Translations under genes and position numbers: made by a program | Source: Didymodactylos carnosus | Lineage: Eukaryota; Rotifera; Eurotatoria; Philodinida; Philodinidae | Reading direction: 5' to 3' | Length of the DNA: 33,533 nt | Assembly (NCBI GenBank): GCA_905250885.1 | Contig: CAJNOQ010001290.1 | Location: 1 to 33,533 of the forward strand | Notes under the pieces: generated by a model | What the model was told of the DNA's origin: nothing | What the model saw: the letters and a program-made list of their open reading frames with translations, nothing else | Database searches by the model: none | In this document: positions 9,763 to 20,233 of the stretch, piece by piece | How positions within the stretch are numbered: position 1 is the stretch's first letter | Layout of the letters: each line of letters starts with the position of its first letter

Positions 9763-9887
9763 CATGAAATTGTATTTGCTGCAGCTGAATGATCCATTTT
9801 AAGTTATTTTATTATAATTATGAGCTTTCGATTATAATAAAATAACTTAAAATGTTAAAATTCAGCTGCAGCAAATATAATTTCATG
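9763..9887. repeat. 125-bp near-perfect hairpin
   Basis: The left arm CATGAAATTGTATTTGCTGC (9763-) runs through AGCTGAATGATCCATTTTAA and AGTTATTTTATTATAAT; the right arm returns as ATTATAATAAAATAACTTAA, AATTCAGCTGCAGCAAATA and ATTTCATG (-9887). The loop is about a dozen bases (TATGAGCTTTCG). This is the tightest hairpin of its size in the window and is probably a foldback MITE. Confidence 0.7.
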
Positions 9888-10134
9888 AACTCAATCCATT
9901 GTCAAATCTGAAGGTGACTGAGGTGAAATGCAATCTTTTATATTAGAACGTAAGCTGTTTCCATTTTTAGATAATTTTCGAGCTTCGTTATCGTGTCGAT
10001 GCTGAACCGTCTGGATTTAGCCATAGAGCAATGTTGTGGTGAGATAAGTGATATTGAGAAAAGTAAAGATACGCAATTAGCATATAATTGATCTCTTAGT
10101 ATGAAAGATTCAACATTCATAGTAGGATTATGTA

Positions 10135-12007
10135 CAGGGTGTTGCAAAACCTTTACCCCTCCCTGGTTCGACCTTAAGGTCAAATGATTTCACTAAGTAT
10201 TTTATACCAAATTGAAGCCCGTAAAAAACTACATCGATGAGTGCAATTAGACCAAATATTGTCTATTACATTATTAAAAGATCTTACACTATATATCAAA
10301 ATGTCATAGATCCTATAATGTCGAATATATGGAAAAACGTTATACCCATTTCTCCACAGTGGGCAATTTTCCATAGGCACGTGGAAATTTATTTCAGCGC
10401 GACCCGTTGAACCGAAAAATTTGTTTTTAATAGGTTTTTGTGTGCGCACTTTCTTATGGCATCCGTATCCCAGCTAAAATCTGGTTTTGTGGTAGTTTTC
10501 CAGAGATTCAGTCTCTTGAAAACCCTTCAAAAAACCACTTTAAAAGTTTTTCAACAACACCATTAGATTCATTATGGTCGAAAACCTATAGAAAACTGGT
10601 TTTCACAATTTTCGAACGCTCAAGATGCCGTGCAAAAAGCAGCAGCTTTAACTTTAGAGAAAAATCTTGAAAAATCTATTTTCAGAAAAATTCAGCATAC
10701 ATGCGTTGAAAGTGGTAAAAGGACACATCATTAGATGCAGTTTTTGACGCTGATTCCGAATATGTCCTTACTTTTTAGCTAGGATGCTTTTTGACTAAGG
10801 AAAACGTGGCAAAACGATAAAATCCAGGGTTTTTGTAAAATCTACAACTTCGCCCAGAAATGTTTGGGCAAGTTTGGGCATTCCATCTAGACGTGCCACA
10901 TACAGAGGAACAATTGCTGAAAGTTTCATTGAAAACAGAGCTTGGATGTGGATGGCGTGCCTACTTTACTAGGCACATGTTTCCGAAAGACATCTCGTGC
11001 AGATAAAAGAGATAAAAATCATGTTCTTTCGTTTTCGCAAACCCGTTCGGACAAAAATTTTTTTATGAATAAATAGCCCAAGTGCGCAGCTTTCAGAATA
11101 TATATGTTACAATTTTTAAGTGACTGCCTATTTGACAAGAGAAAACGATTTTCGTCGAGTTGTAGCAAAAATTGCAAAAAATTGGGACTTACCCATCTCG
11201 ACCACTTAAAGCATTTGGATCAAATATTTTTCACCATTAAATTGGCCATTAGCTGGTGTATATAAAACACTATTTAAATCATTAAAAAGTAGCTTTCGTT
11301 TTTTCACCTAATTTCCATGTGATTACCCACTGTGTTCTCCACATATACCTTACTTCTTGATGGTAGCTTATATCACTTTGAAGTGTTTTTAATGTGTATT
11401 CTTTTAGAGTAGAGTACTATCTACTCTAAGTAGCTCTCATTCTGTTCGACTGTTACAACACACGTACACGAACTGGATAATGTGTTTATTCTTAATTGAA
11501 AAAGATTCAATACTCATGATTAACAATGACTAGCTTGCCGAATGGCAGTGTGTCGGATGCTGTCATGGTGTTTTAAACACAGACAATATGAGCATTGTAG
11601 GTGTCACAATTGATTATGGACCTTATGGATTTTTGGATCGTTATCCGAAGTTTTATTTGTGACGGATCAGACGACAATGGACGCTGTTCTTACAAACAAC
11701 AGCCGATTGTTTGTCGTTGGAATTGTGAGAAACTCGCTGAAGCACTATCTCAATAATGTCAGTAGAGAAAGCAAAACAAATTCTTCAAAAATTGGGTATG
11801 CTCGTTTTTTCATATATTCGACATTATAGGATCTATGACATTTTGATATATAGTGTAAGATCTTTTAATAATGTAATAGGCAATATTTGGTCTAATTGCA
11901 CTCATCGATGTAGTTTTTTACGGGCCTCAATTTGGTATAAAATACTTAGTGAAATCATTTGACCTTAAGGTCGAATCAGGGGGACGTAAAGGTTTTGCAA
12001 CACTCTG
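10135..12007. mobile_element. non-autonomous DNA transposon with ~205-bp TIRs
   Basis: The element is 1873 bp with ends CAGGGTGTTGCAAAACCTTT (left) and CAGAGTGTTGCAAAACCTTT (right, complement). The arms 10135-10340 and 11802-12007 are near-identical inverted copies (shared: ACCTTAAGGTC, TTTGGTATAAAATACTTAGT, GATCTTACACTATATATCAA). TA dinucleotides flank both ends (10133-10134 and 12008-12009), which points to the Tc1/mariner superfamily. The 1.46-kb interior has no transposase frame. Instead it carries a segment (10500-11340) colinear with a diverged repeat at 16598-17400. Frames such as 10180-10449 (-) and 11756-11962 (+) are mirror images of the same TIR and are not genes. Confidence 0.85.
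10500..11340 (+). repeat. dispersed non-coding repeat, copy A
   Basis: Four landmarks (CCAGAGAT at 10500, GCAGTTTTT at 10737, TTTTCACC at 11227 and TTTTCACC at 11310) recur in the same order at 16598, 16833, 17320 and 17394. The intervals are almost equal: 237/235, 490/487 and 83/74. The sequence between them is strongly diverged. This copy lies inside the long-TIR element at 10135-12007. Confidence 0.6.
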
Positions 12008-12011
12008 TATA

Positions 12012-12206
12012 TTGAATAAATGTTTACCATTGACATCATCTGCTGTATGTACTTTATACTCACTGAGTGGTGATATAATGGATTACAAACAACTAATTGA
12101 TGATACAATATTTATGTTTGAATATATTCGAAATGAGAAATCAGAACAAAATTATGAAGAAATTCTTGAAATTGTTTCGACCACAAACCGTAAACAGCAC
12201 TCTTGA
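12012..12206 (+). pseudogene. unrecognised coding-like fragment
   Basis: Just outside the long-TIR element an open frame continues for about 65 codons to a TGA. The part from ATG 12078 reads MDYKQLIDDTIFMFEYIR and then an acidic stretch, EQNYEEILEIV, with good amphipathic helix character and codon choice like the real genes nearby. I cannot assign a family. It may be a gene remnant or the last exon of something broken. The upstream continuation of the frame into the TIR is fortuitous. Confidence 0.25.
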
Positions 12207-12207
12207 A

Positions 12208-13580
12208 TATTTTAGGTTGTCAGTGAGTTATGCGATATAACTGGTAATCAGGTGAAAATAACGCGGGTAACTGGTAAGCAGACAACTTATTCAAATGTAC
12301 CATTAACACCACCACAAGAATCTTACTGACTTAATTACTTAATTGATTCATTGCAATATTAGATCATTTTCTTCTCAAACCCATTGGTCTTTCTAGAAAA
12401 TCTGTTAGTATGGAGCACCGAGATTGTAGCACTTTAATGATTCCAGTGTGTAATGGTCAAAATCATCTCGGTTTTTAAAATTTCAATAATTTTGGTAAAA
12501 AATTGACGACTTTATAGACGTTTTACAGGTAACGTTGGATCCATGGAAATCTTAAAAATTCAATAACTAAGGAACAGTAAGGTGCTCGTAATTTAATAAT
12601 TCACTCAAAAAAGTTGGCAAAGAACTGAAAATTCGAAGTTTCCATGACTTTTCCTTTTTGATATATTTATACATGGTTAGTTAGTTACAGGACATTGAGC
12701 TGAGAAAGAAAAAGCTAGGTTGAAGTTTTGAGAAAAAGTTTGTGAACGTGTGGCAAAAGTTAACTGATTGTAGTGCATTTTTATTGAGAAAATATCCTGC
12801 GGCCGACATTCAAGCCTCTTAATATACAAGCCTTACAATTTGACTAACACTTATACTTTTTACTTGCTTATTCTTATGTTACCTGAATATTGCTTTTTTA
12901 TCGTAATCAAAAAACAGAATCGACAATGATTTTCAATCCTTTTTCTTTCTTAATACTAGAAAGTGACATGCTGTTGAAGGCGGAAGCCTAAATTTATGTT
13001 TTCATTTCGTTTGTAGAGAGGAAAAAAAGAAAAAGGACTGAATCTTCAATCAAAACTTTTTCTCTCTTCCACTAGCATGTATGTATATAATCTTTTAAAG
13101 AAAGGGTTCGATAAAACGTTCCGTTTCTTCAAACCTCTCTACCAAAACAGCATCCACGTTCAACAACATTAAACATTAACTGTTACTAAAAAGTTTCCGG
13201 TATTCTGTTGAAATACATCTTCGTTCCTAACTATCTTAAAACAGGTGTGGCTTTTTACTGAAATGTATGGGCAAAAGGTCATTATGTCGTTTACGCAAAT
13301 TGCATAGCTAACGTTGGGATTCTCCTTCCCAAGAAAGAATCCGCCTTGAGAAACAAAAGATTGGGTAAACCAAATGTATCACCAAGTATCCATTTAAACG
13401 ACAAGCAGTTGAATTGTAATGCTCTGAGAAACTATTGTCAGTAGCTCAAATGTGGGAAGTGCTATTTTTGCACACCTTTATTATACTTAATTCATAGTCT
13501 CGTAAACGTTTCTTCAGTCCAAAATATAAAACTAGACGTGGAAAAGACGTTTCTTCATCCTACACAATTGTTTAATAAAA
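12208..13580. other. non-coding stretch upstream of the C2 gene
   Basis: No gene is recognised in about 1.4 kb. The sequence is AT-rich with scattered homopolymers. Any promoter of the C2-domain gene should lie in its right-hand part, but no motif stands out. Confidence 0.35.
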
Positions 13581-13622
13581 GTCTAAGGTCTAAGGTCTAA
13601 GGTCTAAAGTCTAAGTCTAAGG
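13581..13622. repeat. 7-bp tandem repeat (GTCTAAG)n
   Basis: About six tandem units of GTCTAAG with minor variation (one AAAGTCTAA, one unit lacking a G). The array is bracketed by TTTAATAAA on the left and TTTAATAAAC on the right. It lies about 45 bases upstream of the C2 gene's putative 5' splice-acceptor region. Confidence 0.85.
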
Positions 13623-13707
13623 TTTAATAAACCTATCTTTCTCTTTTTCTATGCTGATTCATTTTAGCAGCAGCAACGACCACGGAAAACACAGTATTAT
13701 TTACATA

Positions 13708-14149
13708 ATGGGACGTTTAACAGTTGTAGTATTAGCGGGACGTCATTTGAAACACGAAGATGTTGGTAGTGAAGATGATGCCTATGTTGAATTATGGTTA
13801 GATGATCAAAAAGATAAACAACGTACAAAAGTGATTAATAATTCGAATAATCCAACATGGAACGAAACACTTGTCTTGTGAGTGAATTTAATATAAAAAA
13901 CCGCTTAAATAATGTTTAATTTCGCTATTTTTCTTTTACAGTGATTTAGGGGACAAGAAATGTGATTATTTACATATGGCTGTATATGACAAAGATCCAG
14001 TTGGACAGGATCATATTGGTTCAGCTAAAGTTAATTTAAAAAACGTTTATGATAGTGGTGAAAGTACCGAATGGATAAGTTTAGTACCAGGTACAGGAGG
14101 AACTGCTATAAATGGACTAGTACATTTAAAAATGAAATATGAAAATTAG
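13708..14149 (+). CDS. single C2-domain protein (two exons)
   Basis: Exon 1 is 13708-13877 and exon 2 is 13942-14149. The 64-base intron (13878-13941) has a GTGAGT donor and a TTTTACAG acceptor. The joined frame is 125 residues ending in TAG. It is almost entirely one C2 domain: the first strand RLTVVVLAGRHL, loop 1 with DVGSEDDAYVEL, the NNPTWNETLVL strand typical of C2 domains (its last codons span the junction) and loop 3 AVYDKDPVGQDHIG with Asp pairs fitting Ca2+ and phospholipid binding. It is probably a small soluble membrane-docking protein; its partner is unknown. An ATG at 13651 is in frame, but CTGAT...TTTTAG at 13650-13666 looks like a splice acceptor, so 13708 (MGRLT) is preferred. 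A possible poly(A) signal AATAAA lies at 14281. Confidence 0.9.
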
Positions 14150-15676
14150 AATTAGATTTGAACTATATTAACTCAATAGAAACTATAAAACTGCTGGTAT
14201 AACGTAGATACAATTATTGTCATCATCCTACGATGTAGAAAGTTCGTTAACCTTTTTTTCTCTTTTTTTAAACATTTTAAAATAAACATATCATACGTAC
14301 AAGCACACGACCACTAACTCAAACGTACATCAAGTATAAGCCTTCGATTGTTGCTCCGCTTCCTTCCTCACCGTCTCATACAAAGAACAAGAATAGAGCG
14401 AAAGCAAAACATGAATCAGATTTACAGGAACAATACATCTGCTCTGAAAACCCCTCTGTATATCTAAAGTCGTAGAATCATATTACGATTTTATTATCAT
14501 TAAAACCGTTGACGTAGTACGACTTTAAGAAGTCGTTAGGAGTTTGGGATATGCGAGCTTCAAATCACATTAGTTGATTTGACTAAAACAAAGAGATCTG
14601 AATGTACGAGAAGTTGTATCTCAAGAAACCTGAGAAGAAAGTATGTTAGAGCTTCATCAAATAATCTCATTCTTTGAGACTTTCGTGCAAGTTTCATGGA
14701 GTAAGTATTTAGATTCGAAAGAGCATAATATAACTCATGATTCACATTACACACGCATAATCGTAAATCAAATAATAATTTGTCGAAACCATAAGAACGC
14801 TAGTGAACATCTATCAACTTTGATTAACGAGCATATCAACACTGAAATCATTACTAAAACTTTTTCTGTTGTCAACGTCATAACCTGGATATCATTGAAA
14901 GAGAGTAAAATTATTTAAAATAAAAGCTTCACAGCTTATTTTGAATCACAATAAACAGACTATTTTTCTACGGTACCATAGTCGCTTTAACGAAGTAGAT
15001 AGGACACTAGTTTTAGAACTTTAGCTATTCTGCAAGTGAACAAATCGATCACACAATTTGTAAGAGTAACATTCAACACATTGAACCGTAACATTCTTGT
15101 ACAGCTTTTGATGGCATAGTGATTATTGGAATTGTGTGTTTCTTTCTCTTCCAAAAGTAACACCGTCTTCTTTTCAATGTTCTATATATTACTCTTTGCA
15201 CACACACACACATCAATTTTCTCTCCTGTTTTCTGTCAATAGTTACTAATAATTACTTTCAAAAGAAAAAGATGAATAACATATACCACTCAGTTCTAAA
15301 GGTATTTCGCTGTTTCTTTGAAAATGAAATGAATAGATGATGATTATAATGGGAATTCGATACTACACTTGTGTCCATACACGATGAAAGAACAGGGAAC
15401 AACAAGAAGCGAAGAATTTTTTTCTTGTTTATTCAAAGAAAAAGTATTAAATAACCGAGAAGAAACCTGGATAAATGACTCCCACCATGGAAGTGGCAGC
15501 AAGAAGCGATTGTCACTACCGAACTTACACTAACGAGGGAACATATGGAAGTGGCCATCTCCGATTTATATGATTTATACCTGGTTCAATAGGGCATAGT
15601 CAGGTAGTGAAAAGCCTAAAGGGGTTCAGGCCCATGTCGCTTTCCCGAAATGTTAGAGCCATTTTATTGATGGAAC
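14150..15676. other. non-coding, no gene recognised
   Basis: The 3' flank of the C2 gene contains AATAAA at 14281. Beyond it, frames at 14560-14754 (-) and 14643-14918 (+) overlap each other and match no family. A small hairpin, CTAAAGTCGTA/TACGACTTTAAG, lies at about 14464-14531. Nothing else was supported. Confidence 0.35.
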
Positions 15677-16196
15677 TGCGAAAAAATTCATACCTCACAA
15701 AAGGAACAAGATAAAAGGCTGAAAGTTTTTCTGCAGTTGTATTCGATCCTCGACGGCACCACAGTGAATTGTCTATTTAACCGTCAAAACGTTTAAAAAA
15801 CGGTTTAACTTCTCGCAGTTATCATAGTTTAATGTATTGTGTCTGGCAAGGTCCGAAAGAGTTGGTTCTCAAATAAAAGGATTTCTACAGATCTTGGCAA
15901 AAGCCAGGGTTTTGAGAGCATCGAGATTTTGCAAAACACTACCTATAGGTATCTGTGCATCAGTCAATAGTGTCTATACTTGGGAAGTTTAAACCCTTTT
16001 TTAAAAGTTTTGATGATTATATAGATAATCCGCTGTGGTAGTGTCGAAGGACGAATCAACAGTAAATTCGGAAATTCTCTAGAAGGAGAAAAGCTACAAA
16101 GGTGAAACATTTTGTGGATATTGTTGTTATGCAACACAACTACAGAAAAATTTCAGTCTTTTATCTTGTTCTTTTTGTGAGTTATGAATTTTTTCA
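15677..16196. repeat. inverted-repeat element with ~65-bp arms
   Basis: The left arm (15677-15744) and right arm (16131-16196) are reverse complements, with matching blocks AAAAAATTCATA, GGAACAAGATAAAAG/CTTTTATCTTGTTC and TTTTTCTG(C/T)AGTTGT. About 385 bp of non-coding sequence separates them. It is a decayed MITE-like structure. Exact ends and a target duplication were not found. Confidence 0.6.
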
Positions 16197-16597
16197 TTTT
16201 CTTAGAAGTATATTGCTGCAGAAAATTCACTTTAATTTCATGGCACTAAGCACACTAGCTGCTTAGCAGCACCGTCTACCATCGTCAGAAGGAAGCCTTT
16301 CCCTTTACTATTAGTGTGTTTTTAACTTGACCGCTATGTTTACAGCACTTTAGTTCGTTTGATGACAAGATCTGCGCTGGAAGCTTTGCGTAAGCGTACT
16401 TTCCAAAGTTGGGTTGGGGTGAGTCAGAACATCTCAATTCACATTTTTTCGTGATGCCCTGTTTGTGGATTTTGCTTTTTAAGAAATTTAGATTATATTT
16501 ATTTTTAATTTCGTGAACCATTTTTTTATAGGTTTTCCATGATCCTCTTCCTAATGACATGAGAGTTGGGTTTTGAAAAAGTTTTCTAAGGGGTTTT

Positions 16598-17400
16598 CCA
16601 GAGATCCGGTTTCTGGAAAACCCTTCAGAAAACTTTCTCAATATTTAAAAACGATGCCACTGGAAAGAGCATTGTCGACACCTATAAGAAACATGTTTCG
16701 AGTTTTTCAGGTTGCTTTATCTTGAAATTCAAATTTTCAGCACGAAATTGTTTGTGTTAATCTCAAAAACTAAGAAATTTCTAGAATTCAAAATCGAGCG
16801 ACCGAAACTAGGTGAGTTATACACCATTCGATGCAGTTTTTCACACTGATTTCGAATATGACCTTACTTTCAAGAAAAGGCGCTTTTTTGAGGGAGAAAA
16901 CTGCGAAATACTCGAACATCCCCAGGATTTTTGGAAAGCCTGTAACTCAGCACCCCTAGAGTTGGGAGACTTTGTGAGATCAGTATTGATAAAGGAGGTT
17001 GAGACGAACATTTTGAGCTATTTTTCATATCAATAGCTGCTCAGTGGAGTTTAGCGCTTGCATTTTTATGAGGACATCTGTTTTTTAGATGAGTTCCATG
17101 GAAAGATCTTCGCGCGTTCCCCGAAATTTAACTTTATCCGACGAAAATTTTCTTACGGCTAGATAGCCCAACAGATGGTGATTCTATATATGTGATTGTT
17201 TTTGAAAAAAAACTTATAATTTGACGGAGAAAATGCAATTTTACACGCCATCATACTAATTCTACTGATAATTTTGTAATTTAATTTTCTCAACTTTGGA
17301 AGAAGCTAGAGCCAAACACTTTTCACCGTTAAATAGGGTATTATTTATAGTATATATGTCATCATTCAAAATATAAAAATTCGAACCTGCGATTTTTCAC
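16598..17400 (+). repeat. dispersed non-coding repeat, copy B
   Basis: Colinear with copy A at 10500-11340, as described there, but without the 205-bp TIRs. The most conserved block is GCAGTTTTT followed by a diverged (C/G)AC(A/G)CTGATT(C/T)CGAATATG phrase at about 16833-16860. Short frames here (16285-16641 - and 16812-17036 +) run through the repeat and are not accepted as genes. Confidence 0.55.
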
Positions 17401-17549
17401 CAAAATGTTGCCTAAATGCACACTGTGCCATATATGATTAAAAGACATGAAAAAGAAATGAATTGGGAAGATTCATATACGGCAAAAACGAACAAGAAAA
17501 GGAAAATCAGACTAGCAAGAAACAGTCAGAATCATATATCATTGGCATT

Positions 17550-17873
17550 ACAGGTGTACACGGGTACTATTTTCGTACCCGTACCCTACACGTACCGGAC
17601 TTATGCCTAAAAATTTTCTTCTTTTGTTTTCCAGCTAAGAACGATGTTAAAACCATGTCATCATGAAGATGTCAAATTATCATTACGTTTTCAAGTAATT
17701 CTTTTTAAACCTTCATGTACCTTAGCTAAACTCCTGTATTTTTGCACTAAAATTTGTGGATTTTCCACTAGAACCTTCCGATTTGCGGGTAAATTAAAAA
17801 TAACAGAACCCGTACCCCACGACTTCGTACTCGTACCCAACCTTTGAGTACGGGTCGGGTTGCACATCTCTAA
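17550..17873. repeat. possible hAT-like MITE rich in GTACGGGT motifs
   Basis: The left part reads CAGGTGTACACGGGTAC and the right end, complemented, TAGAGATGTGCAACCCGACC, with many CGTACC/GGTACG copies just inside both ends. Such subterminal repeat clusters and a TGTGCA-type end fit hAT-derived elements. A target duplication was not found, so the borders are approximate. Short frames through it (17416-17847 +) are not accepted as genes. Confidence 0.4.
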
Positions 17874-18190
17874 TTAGCGTAAGATCATATATAATCGTAC
17901 AAAATCAGGCACGATCTTATGTAATCTTGCTATTTCATACGTAAAATTTCATAGGATCAATCAGATCGTGCAATATCGTGCGTACGATTGTCGTACGAAA
18001 CGCGTAGTCTAGATCCTGTGACTTTTGAGGGACCAAGTTTCAGACGTCGATCGTACCATTTTGTGTGTATCAATTTGTAGGATTATTCTAGGTCAAACCG
18101 GTTCGTGTACGATCATAGAATATAATCGTATCTGATCATACCCGATCTGGTACGATCTACTCGTACGACTCTTCGAGCTGGATTATCACG
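17874..18190. repeat. cluster of GTACGATC-like palindromic motifs
   Basis: At least nine variants of (G/T)(T/C)ACGATC or its complement lie in about 310 bp, including GCGTACGATTGTCGTACG (about 17980), GTCGATCGTACC (about 18047) and TGGTACGATCTACTCGTACG (about 18150). The spacing is irregular, so this is not a simple tandem array. The function is unknown. Confidence 0.5.
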
Positions 18191-18895
18191 AGATTAAACG
18201 TGATCAAAACTTTATACTTACATTGGTATGGTACAGAGTTTAAGAGCAATTGTATAAGAAAAGCCGATATGGTCAGATACTTGATGTCACCGATCGGACT
18301 GTAATTTTTACTATATACAGAACCAATGTAGACTAGCTTATAGCCAAAAGATGATGCTCTAAATATGTTTTCTTCCCGCGTTATAGGTGTCGCTTTGTAG
18401 AGGTCGAGCCTGATGAAAAATCAATAAAATCTACTTTCCCAAAGTATGCAATATTTCCACTATTTATTCTAAAATTTTTATCAAACAATATTGAATCGTT
18501 CCGGAGAAATCCCTCTCATTTGGCATACACGACACTCCAGTGCGCTCTTTCGCTTCTAAAAAAACCGTACAAAAGCTTGTGCAAAAGCAAAGACTCATAA
18601 ATTAGCCAGAACTGCCGTCAGAGGAATGTATTATACATTTTCTCGTATTTTTCGTTAATAACTAGGTCGTAGTGACAAACTAGGAAGGAGCTCCTGTGAG
18701 ATTTCCTCTCTGGTTTAATTTCATATGGTTTAAAACGTGAATCAAACATGAATTGCTTGTAGTTTTCATCATTTACTTTCAATACAATCATGGTAATCAC
18801 ATATAACAGATAAAAAGAACTAACTGTTCTTGTTTAAATAAAATAAAATGGCACTCTACTTTTTTACTCGAACTTTCACTTCCTTCCCTGGTTCA
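18191..18895. other. non-coding spacer
   Basis: No gene is recognised in about 700 bp between the GTACGATC-like cluster and the DDE-like pseudogene. Confidence 0.3.
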
Positions 18896-20233
18896 TTAGA
18901 CAAGTTCTTGGCAAAAAGATACAGCTTCGTCAAATAGACGTTTTACTACTAACCCCACGCTGTCTGCTACATCTTTCCCGTGACCACTTTACAGAAATAG
19001 CCATCTTATGTCAACCACTTTATCTTTTAGCACACTTATTCATTAAAAAGACCATTGTTTTGTTTCTAAATTGCGAAACAGGAGAGTCGGAGATAATGTT
19101 GATGGTGGCAACATTTTTTTGGTAAATTAAATCTTCCAAAACATTTTTAATTGCACACCAACTAGCTTCACTCATGTGGCTAGTGTCGTCGCTGATCGAA
19201 CCGACGCTAAAGGATCCAGTTTTAAGCCATACATGGCCGGTGAGAAGAGCGATATGGTGTTCATAATAGTAAGCACCTATTTAAGAAAGACAGGAGAAAG
19301 ATTATTTTGTGTGGCTATATTAGTGACAAAATCGCAAACAAGACTTTTCCTAGAAAAACAGAAAAACTACCTTTTTCTTCACGAGCTTGCTTTAGATCAT
19401 AGTTCTCTGACCAATCAAGCTGAATATAGGCAACGCTATCATTTTCTTTAGCATGCGTTTTGGCTGCTTTGAACTGTTCGTGTGCTCGGTGCAAGTGCTC
19501 TTTCAAAGTCCAAAATTGTAAAAAACAACTGATAGTCCTTCTGAACTTTCGCAACTACCAAAAACGTTACCTACATCGTATGATGGTACGTATCGTATGA
19601 CGGTACTTATCTGGTGAATGTCACATAATCAATTTCAACACCTGTTTCATACTCAAAAATCTCATGGAGAGTTGATAGATGATTTAGACAGTATCGTACT
19701 TGTTTATTATCAATGATTTTATTCTTCTCAGGGCACAATTTACTAATGTGATCTTGACATAGGAAATTTTCAATGGTGGTTTGAATAAATGATGGAGCAG
19801 TTTTCTTCGGAGCACTAGGGTTTGATAGATTTACACCTAATTCTGTTCGAATATCTTTCTGCGTTCCATGAGCCAAAGTGTCTTTTGCATCTTTCAAACG
19901 TGTGATTGCACGACGTTTAGCGGAAGGACTAATATTGTCAAGAAAAATTGGACTCGGCGACGGACGTGGTGGAGTTTCAGATTGAGATACTTTTAATTTT
20001 CCGTTTTCATTAGTTAATTGACGTACAGTGGCACGAAGTTGTTCTATTTCATTTTTCAATTTTTGGGTTTTAGATCTACGTGTTTTTTTTCCTTCTTTCT
20101 TTCTGAGATCAACTTTGGTAGTGGATGACGGTACCGAAACATTAGCTGACACGCCTTCTTGTTTCAGCTGTTTTTTCTTCAATCGATGTGCTGCTGTCCA
20201 TTTTCTCTGAGCTGGTTTACATTTTTTGTCCAA
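18896..20233 (-). pseudogene. decayed RNase H/DDE-like transposon-derived gene
   Basis: Read on the minus strand. The first block (20233-19607; its first codon is TTG and the frame is open further upstream) has a basic N-terminus (CKPAQRKWTAAHR), a coiled coil (KNEIEQLRATVRQLTNENGK) and a region with KQVRYCLNHLSTLHEIF. It stops at 19607-19609 within a 17-bp tandem duplication. A second block (about 19554-19371) reads LKEHLHRAHEQFKAA and IQLDWSENYDLKQAREEKG. A 94-base GT-AG intron (19277-19370) joins it in frame to AYYYEHHIALLTGHVW, SDDTSHMSEASWCAIKN and INIISDSPVSQFRNK. A frameshift near 19030 and a TAA at 18989-18991 then precede SGHGKDVADSVGLVVKR and the end at 18896. DW(S)EN, SDSP and SGHGK are spaced like catalytic segments of an RNase H-fold transposase seen in cnidarian and mollusc hypothetical proteins. 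A Cys-rich middle part may be missing. Clearly broken. Confidence 0.7.

Noticed and set aside
10180-10449. 89-codon minus-strand frame, similar to one at 11756-11962 (+)
   Set aside because: Both translate the same 205-bp TIR. The similarity is explained by the inverted repeat, not by a protein family.
16285-16641. 118-codon minus-strand frame
   Set aside because: It crosses into the dispersed repeat copy B, has low-complexity Lys/Phe-rich sequence and no recognisable motif.
17874-18190. CRISPR-like array
   Set aside because: The repeated motifs are short, variable and irregularly spaced, with no constant repeat-spacer length, and the genome is eukaryotic.
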